Source: Candidatus Poribacteria bacterium (GTDB lineage Bacteria > Poribacteria > WGA-4E > WGA-3G). Taken from it: a stretch of DNA of 64,000 nucleotides. Below the pieces are notes generated by a model. That model made no database searches, was not told where the DNA came from, and saw nothing but the letters and a program-made list of their open reading frames with translations. Position 1 is the stretch's first letter. Each line of letters opens with the position of its first letter. The stretch lies in contig JAJEIE010000027.1 of assembly GCA_022827625.1 (NCBI GenBank), positions 300,827-364,826 of the forward strand, in the 5' to 3' direction. Position numbers and translations under genes: made by a program. Below are positions 54,401 through 61,780 of the stretch, piece after piece.

Positions 54401-54535
54401 AAAATAGTCAACGGAGAGTTCCTCAAGGAAGGCTTGGAGGTGTGGGAATAGCGAAAGTTCTGGGGTTGCTGCTGCGCTCTCTTGTGTATGGCGTATCTTC
54501 TGTAGATAACGGTCCCAATGTGTTTGAAAGTTCAT
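51446..54535 (-). CDS. type ISP/IIG-like restriction-modification protein
   Basis: 1029 aa, single chain. N-terminal nuclease-like domain with RPDFV (D66) and GYIEAEAY (E80-A-E82). Helical linker to about 310. N6-adenine methyltransferase with SAM motif I DPATGTGGFLLTVLEHI (D354 area) and motif IV NPPY (about 472). C-terminal ISP-type target-recognition part ends the protein (AYIYAVLSSPTYRQRYYDFL, DGRVWINTSQYFTDVP). No helicase domain, so closer to type IIG enzymes than to classical ISP ones. The expected ExK lysine is a Glu, which could weaken cleavage. The ATG at 54535 replaces an upstream TTG lying in repeat DNA. Confidence 0.88.
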   Translation of the reverse strand: MNFQTHWDRYLQKIRHTQESAAATPELSLFPHLQAFLEELSVDYFRRNTIRFVQEPRRLDQIGRPDFVAMDGLLPIGYIEAEAYRRDLNNLTGHASEQNARFTENLDNFILTNFVDFQLWTEGRLRAEARVDTGTEDLETLLERFLNAGPIQIATPEALARYLARRTRELQIQVATTLADESNDIYRMYSAFKELLLSTLTPDDFADMYAQTLAYGLFAARCTLPNATHFSRHTAAEALPRSNPFLVQLFHHIASPTLETNVTYILDEIAALLRNVPTEMLRTAFAARNHLQDPIIYFYETFLTEYDSQRRVDRGVYYTPPQVVSYIVRSVDSLLKTELNRRDGLADDNTLILDPATGTGGFLLTVLEHIQESVTQTYGTAEWAPYVNADLVRRIFGFELLVAPYTIAHLKLGLFLQSQGWRADERLGIYLTNTLEQPEEMQPPLPFAEFISDEANAALSVKRDEPLLVILGNPPYPQDSANPSSIGNRLTFIGELIEDYKPTDGKLLGIKDQTKFLQADYVKFIRWAQWRIDKNGEGIIGYIVNNNFLRGVTFRRMRQSLMKSFNAIYCFNLHGGSRIGEIAPETEIDENVFDIKQGVTILLCVKEPNNPAPAKISYADLWGFREEKYNALSEINVETNNWCAFQPKSPYYYFTPQEVEARAEYEKESKKITDIFQTSSIGILTARDKLTIHWTAEQLHRTVKDFVSLSEDEARQKYKLRKDTQDWKVHLAQADLRTHPDVEQHTQPITYRPYDTRWTYYTGQSRGFHCAPRPLIMPYLQEENPALCTHRSLRSASTWQHAFVTNRIIDGNCISNKDGPTHVFPLYLYPDPAELGLETERSLNFKPAFLTALSEALALPQIEPFNLPEGVSSEEILAYIYAVLSSPTYRQRYYDFLKYDFPRIPLPRDIAQFRTLAALGQRLIDAHLLKDGSVPPRHRFEGEGDRVVGQVHYLDGRVWINTSQYFTDVPVGVWEYEIGSYRVCEKWLRDRRGVELRREDVQRYRAILVAVAETLGVMGEIDAVLWNGV

Positions 54536-54760
54536 ATTTTTCTTCGTAATCGGGCTTACAAAGCCCTCCCACAATTTATTGGACAAGCTGTGATGTCAGT
54601 GCGGAAAATATTGTATGTTTCAGTGAGATTCTCTAACCTCTGCATTATATCCTTTCTGGATCTTCTGTGCAAGGTCTTTTGTCATAGTTTTGGGCGTTAT
54701 GTTGGGTTACAAGTTATGGGTTGTGGGTTATGGGTAGCAAAGATGGATTTGTCAACATCC

Positions 54761-54790
54761 TTGATTTTTCAATAAGAGGGGTGGTATAAT
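54761..54790 (+). promoter_or_regulatory. promoter of the MNT-HEPN gene
   Basis: TTGATT (54761-54766) and TATAAT (54785-54790), 18 bp apart, 85 bp before the start at 54875. Confidence 0.65.
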
Positions 54791-54874
54791 ATGAATTTAC
54801 ATGAGTTCGATTAAAAGTAGTAGGCACAGGCTGTGAGTTCTCTGCAACAGGTAGGTTCCTTGTAAGGAGAGACA

Positions 54875-55654
54875 ATGGATAACAAATTCATTTCAATCAT
54901 GACAGAGCGCATCGTGCGCGACTTTGATCCTTTGCAGATTATCCTCTTCGGTTCGCAGGCGCGAGGCGACGCAGATCGGGATAGCGATATAGATCTGCTT
55001 GTGATTTTTTCGGAGCTCACGGATAAACGGAAAACTGCCATTGACATTGGGCGCGCGCTGGCTGATTTACCTGTGGCAAAAGACATTATTGTATCAACAC
55101 CGAAAGAGTTAGAACGCGGCCGCCCGCGGATCGGCTCCGTGTTGCGGTATGCTCAACAAGAGGGTAAGGTCCTTTGGAAGAGTCGGAGCGCGGCGGCACA
55201 ATATGATACACCCAACAAGGAGATAAAGTCCGCTATGGCAACAGCTGATCGCCTTGCAGACACCGCCCGCTGGCTCCGCTATGCGGAAGAAGACTTGATA
55301 ACTGCTGAAACCTATTTACAGGATCCGCGCGTTCCACCTCGCCAATCCTGTTGGCATGCCCAACAAGCCGCTGAAAAAGCTCTCAAGGCGGTATTAATCT
55401 TCTTGCAGATCGATTTTCGGAGAACGCACGACTTGAATGTTCTACGAGATCTGTTGCCTGAAAGTTGGCACCTTAAAACCGCGCTGCTAAACTTGGAGGA
55501 CCTAAACAGATGGGCAGTCGCAGCCCGCTACCCGGAAGATGGACAAGAAGCCACGGAAATAGACGCATCCGAGGCTGTTGAACAAGCCCGTGCTGTGTGG
55601 ACAGCTGCATCTACGGAGCTCACACAACACGGTTTTCTTATTGAGAAAGCCTGA
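54875..55654 (+). CDS. fused MNT nucleotidyltransferase-HEPN protein
   Basis: 259 aa joining two parts normally encoded as separate antitoxin and toxin genes. Residues about 1-105 are a minimal nucleotidyltransferase: LFGSQARGDADRDSDIDLLV with the G-S and D-x-D catalytic signature. Residues about 125-250 are a HEPN domain: RWLRYAEEDLITAETYL, RQSCWHAQQAAEKALKAVL (an R-x4-H is seen) and FRRTHDLNVLRDLL. In known two-gene pairs MNT adds AMP to HEPN RNase and silences it. An in-frame internal ATG at 55235 (residue 121), with AAGGAG at 55217-55222, could give HEPN alone. AAGGAG precedes the main start. Confidence 0.85.
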   Translation: MDNKFISIMTERIVRDFDPLQIILFGSQARGDADRDSDIDLLVIFSELTDKRKTAIDIGRALADLPVAKDIIVSTPKELERGRPRIGSVLRYAQQEGKVLWKSRSAAAQYDTPNKEIKSAMATADRLADTARWLRYAEEDLITAETYLQDPRVPPRQSCWHAQQAAEKALKAVLIFLQIDFRRTHDLNVLRDLLPESWHLKTALLNLEDLNRWAVAARYPEDGQEATEIDASEAVEQARAVWTAASTELTQHGFLIEKA

Positions 55655-55742
55655 TGATTCGTTGAAAAAGTAGTTGACAACTACGACCATTTCATGTTGC
55701 TGAATTACCATTTTAGTGATGAATTAGAGGATATGAAAAATT

Positions 55743-56726
55743 ATGGCGAACGTTCAGACATACTTCAATAAATTTCATGATACTATCAGAAGAAGTTACG
55801 ATGATAATAGCACCTTACGGCAAAAGAGAGATTTACTTTTAGATGACTTACGTGGGGGTTTACGAAGGTATGCCCAAAACCAAAATGTAAGAATCCCAAG
55901 ATTTGAACACTTTAATCAGGGAAGTTACGCGATGGGCACAGGTGTTGAACCTCTCCGAAGCGAAGACTATGATATTGATGTGGGGCTGAATTTTCATCTC
56001 TCAAAAAATGACCATTCTTCCGTTGAGGTTAAACAGTGGGTTTATGAGGCCTTGCGAACTGGGAATCGGACGGTAGAATATAAACGGCCTTGCGTGAGAG
56101 TGCAGTATCACCGGGCAGGTGAGGAACTCTATCATATTGACTTGGCAATCTATTCAGCAAATACCTATAATTGGGACAACCGAACTTATCTGGCGAAAGG
56201 CTTTTTAGGTTCAGCCCCAGAGAATCAGGTGTGGGAAATCGCTGAGCCCCAAAAACTGGTAGAAGTCTTCCAGCAAAAATTCCAGAATCAAGATGGGCAC
56301 CGAGAACAATTCAGGCGAGTTATACGGTTCCTGAAAAGATGGAAGGATGTTAACTTCTCAGCAAATGGAAATGGACGGCCAACAGGAATCGCAATGACAG
56401 CATGTGCTCACAATTGGTTTAAGATTGGGACACGTTATAATATTCCTGATGGGAAATATTACTATGACGATTTAACAGCACTCAAAAATTTGGCTCAAGC
56501 AATCATTAATCAGTTTGATTGGTGGACAAGTCGTATGAGTGTTCATCTGCCTGTTCATCCGTACAACGAACTATTTAAAAAGATGAGTGATAGACAGATG
56601 GGAAACTTCAAAAGTAAACTTGAAGAATTCAGAGACGCTTTGAGTCAAGTGGAGTTGACTGTTGACACATTAACGTCTTGTCAGACTTTACAACTCGTTT
56701 TCGGGGATGGTTTTCCGACCCCATGA
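55743..56726 (+). CDS. CBASS cyclic-oligonucleotide synthase (CD-NTase)
   Basis: 327 aa of the cGAS/DncV-like fold. The active site reads G60-S61 (NQGSYAMGTG), D77-x-D79 (EDYDIDVGLN) and third acid D133 (YHIDLAIY). These are the residues CD-NTases use to make cyclic di- or tri-nucleotides on phage infection. Downstream QFRRVIRFLKRWKDVNF is the conserved helix after the palm. The stop overlaps the effector ATG (56723, ATGA), so the two are translationally coupled. No ubiquitin-like, TRIP13 or HORMA gene is nearby, so this is a minimal (type I) CBASS. Which nucleotide it makes cannot be read from sequence. Confidence 0.87.
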   Translation: MANVQTYFNKFHDTIRRSYDDNSTLRQKRDLLLDDLRGGLRRYAQNQNVRIPRFEHFNQGSYAMGTGVEPLRSEDYDIDVGLNFHLSKNDHSSVEVKQWVYEALRTGNRTVEYKRPCVRVQYHRAGEELYHIDLAIYSANTYNWDNRTYLAKGFLGSAPENQVWEIAEPQKLVEVFQQKFQNQDGHREQFRRVIRFLKRWKDVNFSANGNGRPTGIAMTACAHNWFKIGTRYNIPDGKYYYDDLTALKNLAQAIINQFDWWTSRMSVHLPVHPYNELFKKMSDRQMGNFKSKLEEFRDALSQVELTVDTLTSCQTLQLVFGDGFPTP

Positions 56727-57904
56727 TTGGTTTTAAAACAATGAATAGTAAAGAGAAATCGAAACCTAAATTTAACTCCGGAAATGTGCCACAGCATACT
56801 CGCCTGAAATTATGGGTCAAAGCAGCTGGCCGGTGTGAGTTTCTCGGATGTAATGAACCCGTCTGGCGTAATAACCTGACGTTAAGTGACAAAAACTTCG
56901 GGGAAGTGGCACATATTGTTGGATCCAGCGAAGATGGTCCTCGTGGCAGCGAAGAATCAGTGGATTTACGAATTGATTATTCCAATCTCATGCTTTTATG
57001 TCAACGATGCCATAAGGAAATTGACGATGACCCTGACAGATATCCAACCGAGTTGTTACGTCGGTGGAAACAGGAGCATGAGAAAAGAATTGAGATTCAA
57101 ACAAACTATCCAGAGGAGATTCATAAGTCAACAGTCGTGCTGTTCACAGTAAAAATTAAAGACAGGATTCCTCGAATTAACCATGAGGCTTATCGCAATG
57201 CAATGTTCCCGAAATATCCAGTCGATGAAGGGATTAAGATTGAAATACCTGATTTTGACCGGTATGGCGATGAAGCTGAATGGAGCACTTATGCGAGAAC
57301 TATTGAAAGAAAAATCAATACACGTGTTGAGGAAGGAATAGACGAGAAAAAGATCAAACATTTCTCTGTATTCGCCATTGGACCTATGCCGCTGCTTATG
57401 TTTCTGGGTAAATGTATCGGGGATACCATACCATCAGATTTATACCAAAGTCATAGGAACATCAAGGATACAAGTCAAACATGGTCGTGGCAGGTAGAAG
57501 GGCAGGAGATGCAAACCTCCTACATTGTGAACCCCATTAAGTTCGTGGAAAACAGTGAAAAGGTCGCAATTATATTAGCACTAAGTGACACAATCGGTGA
57601 GGACAAATATGCTAATTTCGTTGACGATACTTTTAGCGTTTATGAGATCACTATCGAAAATCCTTCCCCGCACTTTTTGAAAAATCGCAAGCAGCTTGAA
57701 TATTGCAGTTATGAGTATCGGAAGTTACTGAATCGGGTGCAATCTGTACATGGACATCGCTGCAAAGTTTTTATTTTACCAGCAGTTCCTATATCAATTG
57801 CGATTGAATGTGGACGGGTTTTACTACCAACAAAAGACCCCGAAATTTTCGCCTGCGAATATTATGATAAAGAAGGGTTTCGTAAGGTTCTGAAAATAAA
57901 TTGA
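56723..57904 (+). CDS. cap5: HNH-SAVED CBASS effector (Cap5-like)
   Basis: 393 aa. N-terminal HNH nuclease (about 25-120) with C38 and C43, AHIVGSSEDGPRG (H64), N88, and CQRCH (C93, C96, H97). C-terminal SAVED domain (about 140-390) with FAIGPMPLLMFLGKCIGDTI and a last-strand region VPISIAIECGRVLLPT; this domain binds the cyclic nucleotide and switches on DNA cutting. The ATG at 56723 overlaps the CD-NTase stop; ATG 56741 is another candidate. Translational coupling and the domain pair match known CD-NTase/Cap5 operons. Confidence 0.88.
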   Translation: MIGFKTMNSKEKSKPKFNSGNVPQHTRLKLWVKAAGRCEFLGCNEPVWRNNLTLSDKNFGEVAHIVGSSEDGPRGSEESVDLRIDYSNLMLLCQRCHKEIDDDPDRYPTELLRRWKQEHEKRIEIQTNYPEEIHKSTVVLFTVKIKDRIPRINHEAYRNAMFPKYPVDEGIKIEIPDFDRYGDEAEWSTYARTIERKINTRVEEGIDEKKIKHFSVFAIGPMPLLMFLGKCIGDTIPSDLYQSHRNIKDTSQTWSWQVEGQEMQTSYIVNPIKFVENSEKVAIILALSDTIGEDKYANFVDDTFSVYEITIENPSPHFLKNRKQLEYCSYEYRKLLNRVQSVHGHRCKVFILPAVPISIAIECGRVLLPTKDPEIFACEYYDKEGFRKVLKIN

Positions 57905-58007
57905 TTTTAGTAAGCTGCTTGACCGTGTGGAGGCACTGAGATAGGTTTAATACTTCTTGGCAACATGGATATTTTAGTGAAAGGGTCCAACTAACGAAAG
58001 ATTACAA

Positions 58008-58892
58008 ATGGCAAACAAAATTATAGACGAACTGATTGAGGAGCGAATAGATATATTTCGTTCAGCATTTGCGGTGCGTGCAAAAACTCTCTTTCACGAC
58101 GATGAGAAACAAAACAAACTCAGGCATACCGGAGAATTTGGTACATATCGTGAAGCTATCGTTCACGATTTCCTTCATTCTTTCCTGCCACAGCGACTGG
58201 CTATTGACACAGGATTCATTGTGAACGCGTTAGGAGATGTAAGTGGGCAGATAGATCTCGTTATTTACGATCCATCGCTTACACCACCATTGGAGTCGCA
58301 GAATCGACAGAGATTCTTTCCTATAGAAACAGTGATAGCTGCTGGAGAGGTGAAGTCTAATATGAACCGTGAGCAATTTAAGAATGCTCTTATTCGACTT
58401 GCAAAAGTAAAAGAGATGCGTTCAGCTGTGTCTGATGAATCGTCAGCGGCTGTAAGGTGGCATAGATTAGCAGAGGCAAAGTATAATCCGGTCCGGATTT
58501 CTTTCGATCAAGTGTTCACTTTTCTAATATGTAATCGTATTGATTTCCCATTGTGTAATACCTTTCCATCAACTCTGAACGAAATATATAAGTCCGTAGC
58601 TTATGCACATAGGCATAGTGCAGTGTTAAGCCTTGAAGACGGTCTACTCTTTTATATTGATCCAGATAATGAGACTTGCTCTTTTCCTATATCCACGACG
58701 GGGATAGAAAACAACCGAAACTATTGGGTTCACAGTCTTGATAACAAGTATGCTCATTTCAAGCGTTTCTGTTCAGATTTATTTTTCCATGCAGTGCATT
58801 GCACAGTAGGGTATGTCAACCTATTAAAGTATGCAAATTTCGGTAAGGATAAGATGAACTATTGGGTCGAGAAACCAAAGTCAAGCGAATAA
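58008..58892 (+). CDS. DUF6602-like nuclease candidate next to CBASS
   Basis: 294 aa, no signal. GEFGTYREAIVHDFLHSFLP (43-62) precedes a PD-(D/E)XK-like core: D83 (GQIDLVIYDPS) and E114-V-K116 (AAGEVKSNMN). The pattern matches the DUF6602 family as I know it. The rest is alpha/beta with FDQVFTFLICNRIDFPL. It starts 103 bp after the Cap5-like gene, same strand, so it may share a transcript. Whether it is an extra effector or an independent system is open. Confidence 0.65.
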   Translation: MANKIIDELIEERIDIFRSAFAVRAKTLFHDDEKQNKLRHTGEFGTYREAIVHDFLHSFLPQRLAIDTGFIVNALGDVSGQIDLVIYDPSLTPPLESQNRQRFFPIETVIAAGEVKSNMNREQFKNALIRLAKVKEMRSAVSDESSAAVRWHRLAEAKYNPVRISFDQVFTFLICNRIDFPLCNTFPSTLNEIYKSVAYAHRHSAVLSLEDGLLFYIDPDNETCSFPISTTGIENNRNYWVHSLDNKYAHFKRFCSDLFFHAVHCTVGYVNLLKYANFGKDKMNYWVEKPKSSE

Positions 58893-59064
58893 TTTAACGT
58901 CGACTTAATAATAAAAATACGCGTATAATCGTAGGTGTTTTGCTTGGATGTTTTCCTTAGGTAGAATGGTAAAGAACCAAAACGTTGTAATGCCATCGGA
59001 AATTTGGGCCACTGTCTAAACCAAGATTGTGATGCAATGACAATCTCATTGAAAGGAGCCTCCC

Positions 59065-59278
59065 ATGGAGGGCCAAACGAAGAAGGTTCACCCCTGAATT
59101 TAAGGAAACCGAAGTTGTTGTTGAGGTACTCAGCGGTCAAAGCTCACAAGGGGCACTGTGTCAACGACATAACCTCAGCGCAGAAGACCTCTCAAAGTAG
59201 AAACGCCACCTCCTTAAAAACACGGCGACCCTCTTTAAATCCGCTGATAAACAGTCCAAACCATCAGTAAGTCGATAA
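59065..59278 (+). pseudogene. IS3-type transposase OrfA remnant
   Basis: From 59078 the frame reads RRRFTPEFKETEVVVEVLSG, QSSQGALCQRHNLSAEDLSK, a TAG where homologues have Trp, then KRHLLKNTATLFKSADKQ. The matching start ATG at 59065 is in another frame, so there is a frameshift plus a nonsense change. This is the HTH OrfA of an IS3-family element. No OrfB, no inverted repeats and no intact IS are seen. It marks past insertion within the island. Confidence 0.8.
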
Positions 59279-59442
59279 CGATACTACTATTTTTAGAGTT
59301 CCTAGGGGTGACATGTTTCTAAAATCGTGTGTAAACAATCTACCAAATATTCCACCAAAGATGAAAATTGAAATAGGAACAACTGTGAAAAAGTAGTCGA
59401 ACAGTGGGCTGTCCACTTTCAAATGAGGAGTAAACTCAGTTT

Positions 59443-59498
59443 GTAGTCGTGCGATTCATCGCAAGGGAAACCCAAGACGCAATGAATTGCGCCACTAC
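59443..59498. repeat. inverted repeat, same family as at the hemH stop
   Basis: GTAGTCGTGCGATTCATCGC and GCAATGAATTGCGCCACTAC form the arms, each holding its own short palindrome (TGCGATTCATCGCA; CGCAATGAATTGCG). Together with 20986-21097 this is a dispersed family. The remainder of 58893-59552 has no intact gene. Confidence 0.7.
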
Positions 59499-59552
59499 GA
59501 ACTCCTATCAGTTTGGACGTGACACAGCACTAAATTCAAAATGGAGGTGTAA

Positions 59553-60458
59553 GTGGCATACGACAGCAAAAATCACCATTACGTTCCCAGATTTTATTTG
59601 AAAAACTTCGCTTATGACGAGGGTAAATCTCGGGTTTTCTCTATGAATCTGAAAAACAATATCCATAAGAACAAAATAAGTCAAATTTGCTCACAAAATA
59701 ATTACAATTCTCCGGAACAAGAAATTCTGCAAAGCAGATTTGAAAAGGTATTTGCGGATATATTAAAGGAAGTGATAGAAAGCCCTATGTCCCCAGATAT
59801 TGATCTTTCCCTAAGATTCTTGAAGTTTGTTGGTTTTATGTTAGGAAATAACATCAAAAAAAGAAAAAATCTGGCTGAATCAATCAGTTCATTTGAATTG
59901 CAAATAGAAGGGTTACATAATAATCACAAGATATTAATTGATGAGGACCATAGAAGTAGGTTTGACTTGAGTCTTGCTTTTTCTAATGCGTTCTTTAATG
60001 AATTCCGGAATTGGAATTTTATTCGACGTGAAATAGGAAACAAGCAAAAAGTTTTCATTACCAGTGACGATCCAGTTAGTATATTTAATCCCGAAAATTT
60101 GTTGGCTCCTACGTATATTGGTATTGAATGGAAAGAGGCAAAAGTGGAGAATTTTGGTGATACCATTATTTTTCGCGGTGAAAGGGGCATAAAAGCAGAA
60201 GCATCATTTACCCTTGAACGTATATCTTTCCAGAAAGATGTTATGATGATTTTTCCAATGACTCCTACCTCATGTCTTATTGGTTTTTCAGATAATAATA
60301 GGTACGCGAGGTTCACGGAAAGTCCCATGAAAAGTGACAACATTAATGATTTGATAAATACCATAACCTTCCGTTACAGCAATAAAGCTGCTTATTCACC
60401 ATCTAAAGAACGTCTAAAAGGAACTGTAACTCAACTTCCTAGAGTACTACCAATGTAA
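59553..60458 (+). CDS. DUF4238 domain protein
   Basis: 301 aa. HHYVPRFYLKNFAYDEGK (residues 8-25) is the diagnostic N-terminal motif of DUF4238. Later FITSDDPVSIFNPENL and MMIFPMTPTSCLIGFSDNN fit the family's C-terminal part. Role unknown; DUF4238 genes often appear in mobile or defence regions. It starts with GTG at 59553, with GGAGG 8 nt upstream. AT-rich relative to the core genes. Confidence 0.75.
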   Translation: MAYDSKNHHYVPRFYLKNFAYDEGKSRVFSMNLKNNIHKNKISQICSQNNYNSPEQEILQSRFEKVFADILKEVIESPMSPDIDLSLRFLKFVGFMLGNNIKKRKNLAESISSFELQIEGLHNNHKILIDEDHRSRFDLSLAFSNAFFNEFRNWNFIRREIGNKQKVFITSDDPVSIFNPENLLAPTYIGIEWKEAKVENFGDTIIFRGERGIKAEASFTLERISFQKDVMMIFPMTPTSCLIGFSDNNRYARFTESPMKSDNINDLINTITFRYSNKAAYSPSKERLKGTVTQLPRVLPM

Positions 60459-60545
60459 TGGAGGAGTTCTATTATTGGTTTTGGTTAAGTAGAAAGGAAG
60501 TGTAATGCCGCTGACTGGATGCTTGACCACGCAGGAGCTATCGAA

Positions 60546-61358
60546 ATGAATCTGATGAAACCAGAAGAAGATGCACAGGAATCTCTTATACAGGATTTTA
60601 GTCTGCCGGTGTTAGGTATTTTGATGAGCTCCGCTATTGGCGATCCAACGGGAATATCCGCAGCTGTCATCCCAATAATTGTCAGAGAAGTCATACGCCG
60701 AGTGATTTCACCTCTTACCAGCAGAAGTGAATCCAAACGGTTATATCAATGGGCGAAACAAGCTGTAGAGGGTATTGCGCAAAGATCAAAAGACGGTGAA
60801 GAATTTCGGAAGGATGGGTTCTTTGAGGAAACCCCTACGAATCGGTCTAACTTTGAAGAAGTTGTGGAGTCAACTTTGAAAAAGGTGATAGATACAACAG
60901 AGGATCCGAAAATAAAATTTATGGCGAATTTAACAGAAAATGTTCATTTCGATCAAGATTTAGATATAGATACATATCGCCAGATTTTAAAAGATCTTGA
61001 TGTACTCACTTATCGGCAGCTCTGTATAATAAGACTTGTAGTTCTATGCGAAAATCAGGAAGTAAATGTTCTTCGGATAAGTGAGGCGGATATAAAGTGT
61101 ATGTCTGAAAACGAGCGGACAAGATTTTATTCTATTGGTAGAGAGTTTGAAAAATTGGTGGATGATCACTACATGCAGTCGGTAGCTATGTTTAGAGATG
61201 AAGAAACTAATGAACCGTTATTGCAGTACCCAAGCGCGGTATATATTCCATCTTATACATACCGATTACATTCCTTAGCGAACCTAGATGAGATCCCAAT
61301 TGAAGATATTGAAAATACATTTTCAATATGGAATGTAAAACTGGAAAAACAGGTCTGA
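60546..61358 (+). CDS. unknown 270-aa protein of the defence island
   Basis: A hydrophobic stretch near the N-terminus (about 20-50: LPVLGILMSSAIGDPTGISA, AVIPIIVREVIRRVISPL) is followed by a helical, acidic body (SNFEEVVESTLKKVIDTTED, YRQILKDLDVLTYRQLCIIR). One short membrane-touching segment plus a cytoplasmic helical domain is a layout seen in some abortive-infection proteins, but no family is recognised. The ATG at 60546 is chosen because AGGAG lies about 8 nt upstream. Last gene of the island, 30 bp before the right L/R element. Confidence 0.55.
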   Translation: MNLMKPEEDAQESLIQDFSLPVLGILMSSAIGDPTGISAAVIPIIVREVIRRVISPLTSRSESKRLYQWAKQAVEGIAQRSKDGEEFRKDGFFEETPTNRSNFEEVVESTLKKVIDTTEDPKIKFMANLTENVHFDQDLDIDTYRQILKDLDVLTYRQLCIIRLVVLCENQEVNVLRISEADIKCMSENERTRFYSIGREFEKLVDDHYMQSVAMFRDEETNEPLLQYPSAVYIPSYTYRLHSLANLDEIPIEDIENTFSIWNVKLEKQV

Positions 61359-61388
61359 TCCTCAATGCTAATGATCTGTGTTGGAAAA

Positions 61389-61693
61389 GGGTGTGTAAAG
61401 TTTTTGTCAAAGCATTGATTTTTTTCTGAGGCCAGGTGTGTTTACATAGCACTCCAAATCAACGGTATGAATGCCTTAATGGCATTCTCCGGGAATGCGA
61501 GAGAAAGGCCCCATCTTTTTCTATAGACATATTGCTCCCTTGGAGCAAAGAGATTTCTTGATGGAGAAGAGTTCCTCACGCCAGCGGCGTGATATGTCTA
61601 TAGAAATTCCAATGCGAAAAATGCTGCACTCCAGCGGAGTGCTATGTCTTAGACTGCTTACATAGGAAACGCTGCCGAAATATTTACACACCC
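61389..61693 (+). repeat. L/R-ended repeat element, copy 3 (right edge of the defence island)
   Basis: Left end GGGTGTGTAAAGTTTTTG (61389-61406) and right end AAATATTTACACACCC finishing at 61693, with an inverted left-type end AAAACTTTGCACACCC at 61694-61709. The interior contains three short hairpins (61532-61642). It sits 30 bp after the last island gene. Same orientation as copies 1 and 2. Confidence 0.65.
61532..61642. repeat. three short hairpins with shared tail
   Basis: TTGCTCCCTTGGAGCAA (61532-61548), TCACGCCAGCGGCGTGA (61576-61592) and GCACTCCAGCGGAGTGC (61626-61642) are 7-bp stems with 3-nt loops. The last two are followed by ATATGTCTATAG or TATGTCTTAGAC; the first is preceded by the mirror CTATAGACATA, so it is inverted. 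Confidence 0.75.
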
Positions 61694-61727
61694 AAAACTT
61701 TGCACACCCGTTGGAAAATGAATTGGC

Positions 61728-61757
61728 TTTGCACAATTCTCCCTTTTGTGTTATGAT
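61728..61757 (+). promoter_or_regulatory. possible promoter of the DUF1156 remnant
   Basis: TTTGCA (61728-61733) and TATGAT (61752-61757), 18 bp apart, before an AAAGGAG site at 61769. Confidence 0.4.
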
Positions 61758-61780
61758 ACAATCCACTAAAAGGAGAAATT

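Noticed and set aside
55674-55702. TTGACA at 55674 as a CBASS promoter
   Set aside because: No acceptable -10 box lies 16-18 bp downstream.
58859-59270. Open frames on both strands over the transposase remnant
   Set aside because: The homology lies in one forward frame with a nonsense change and a frameshift; the others are shadows.
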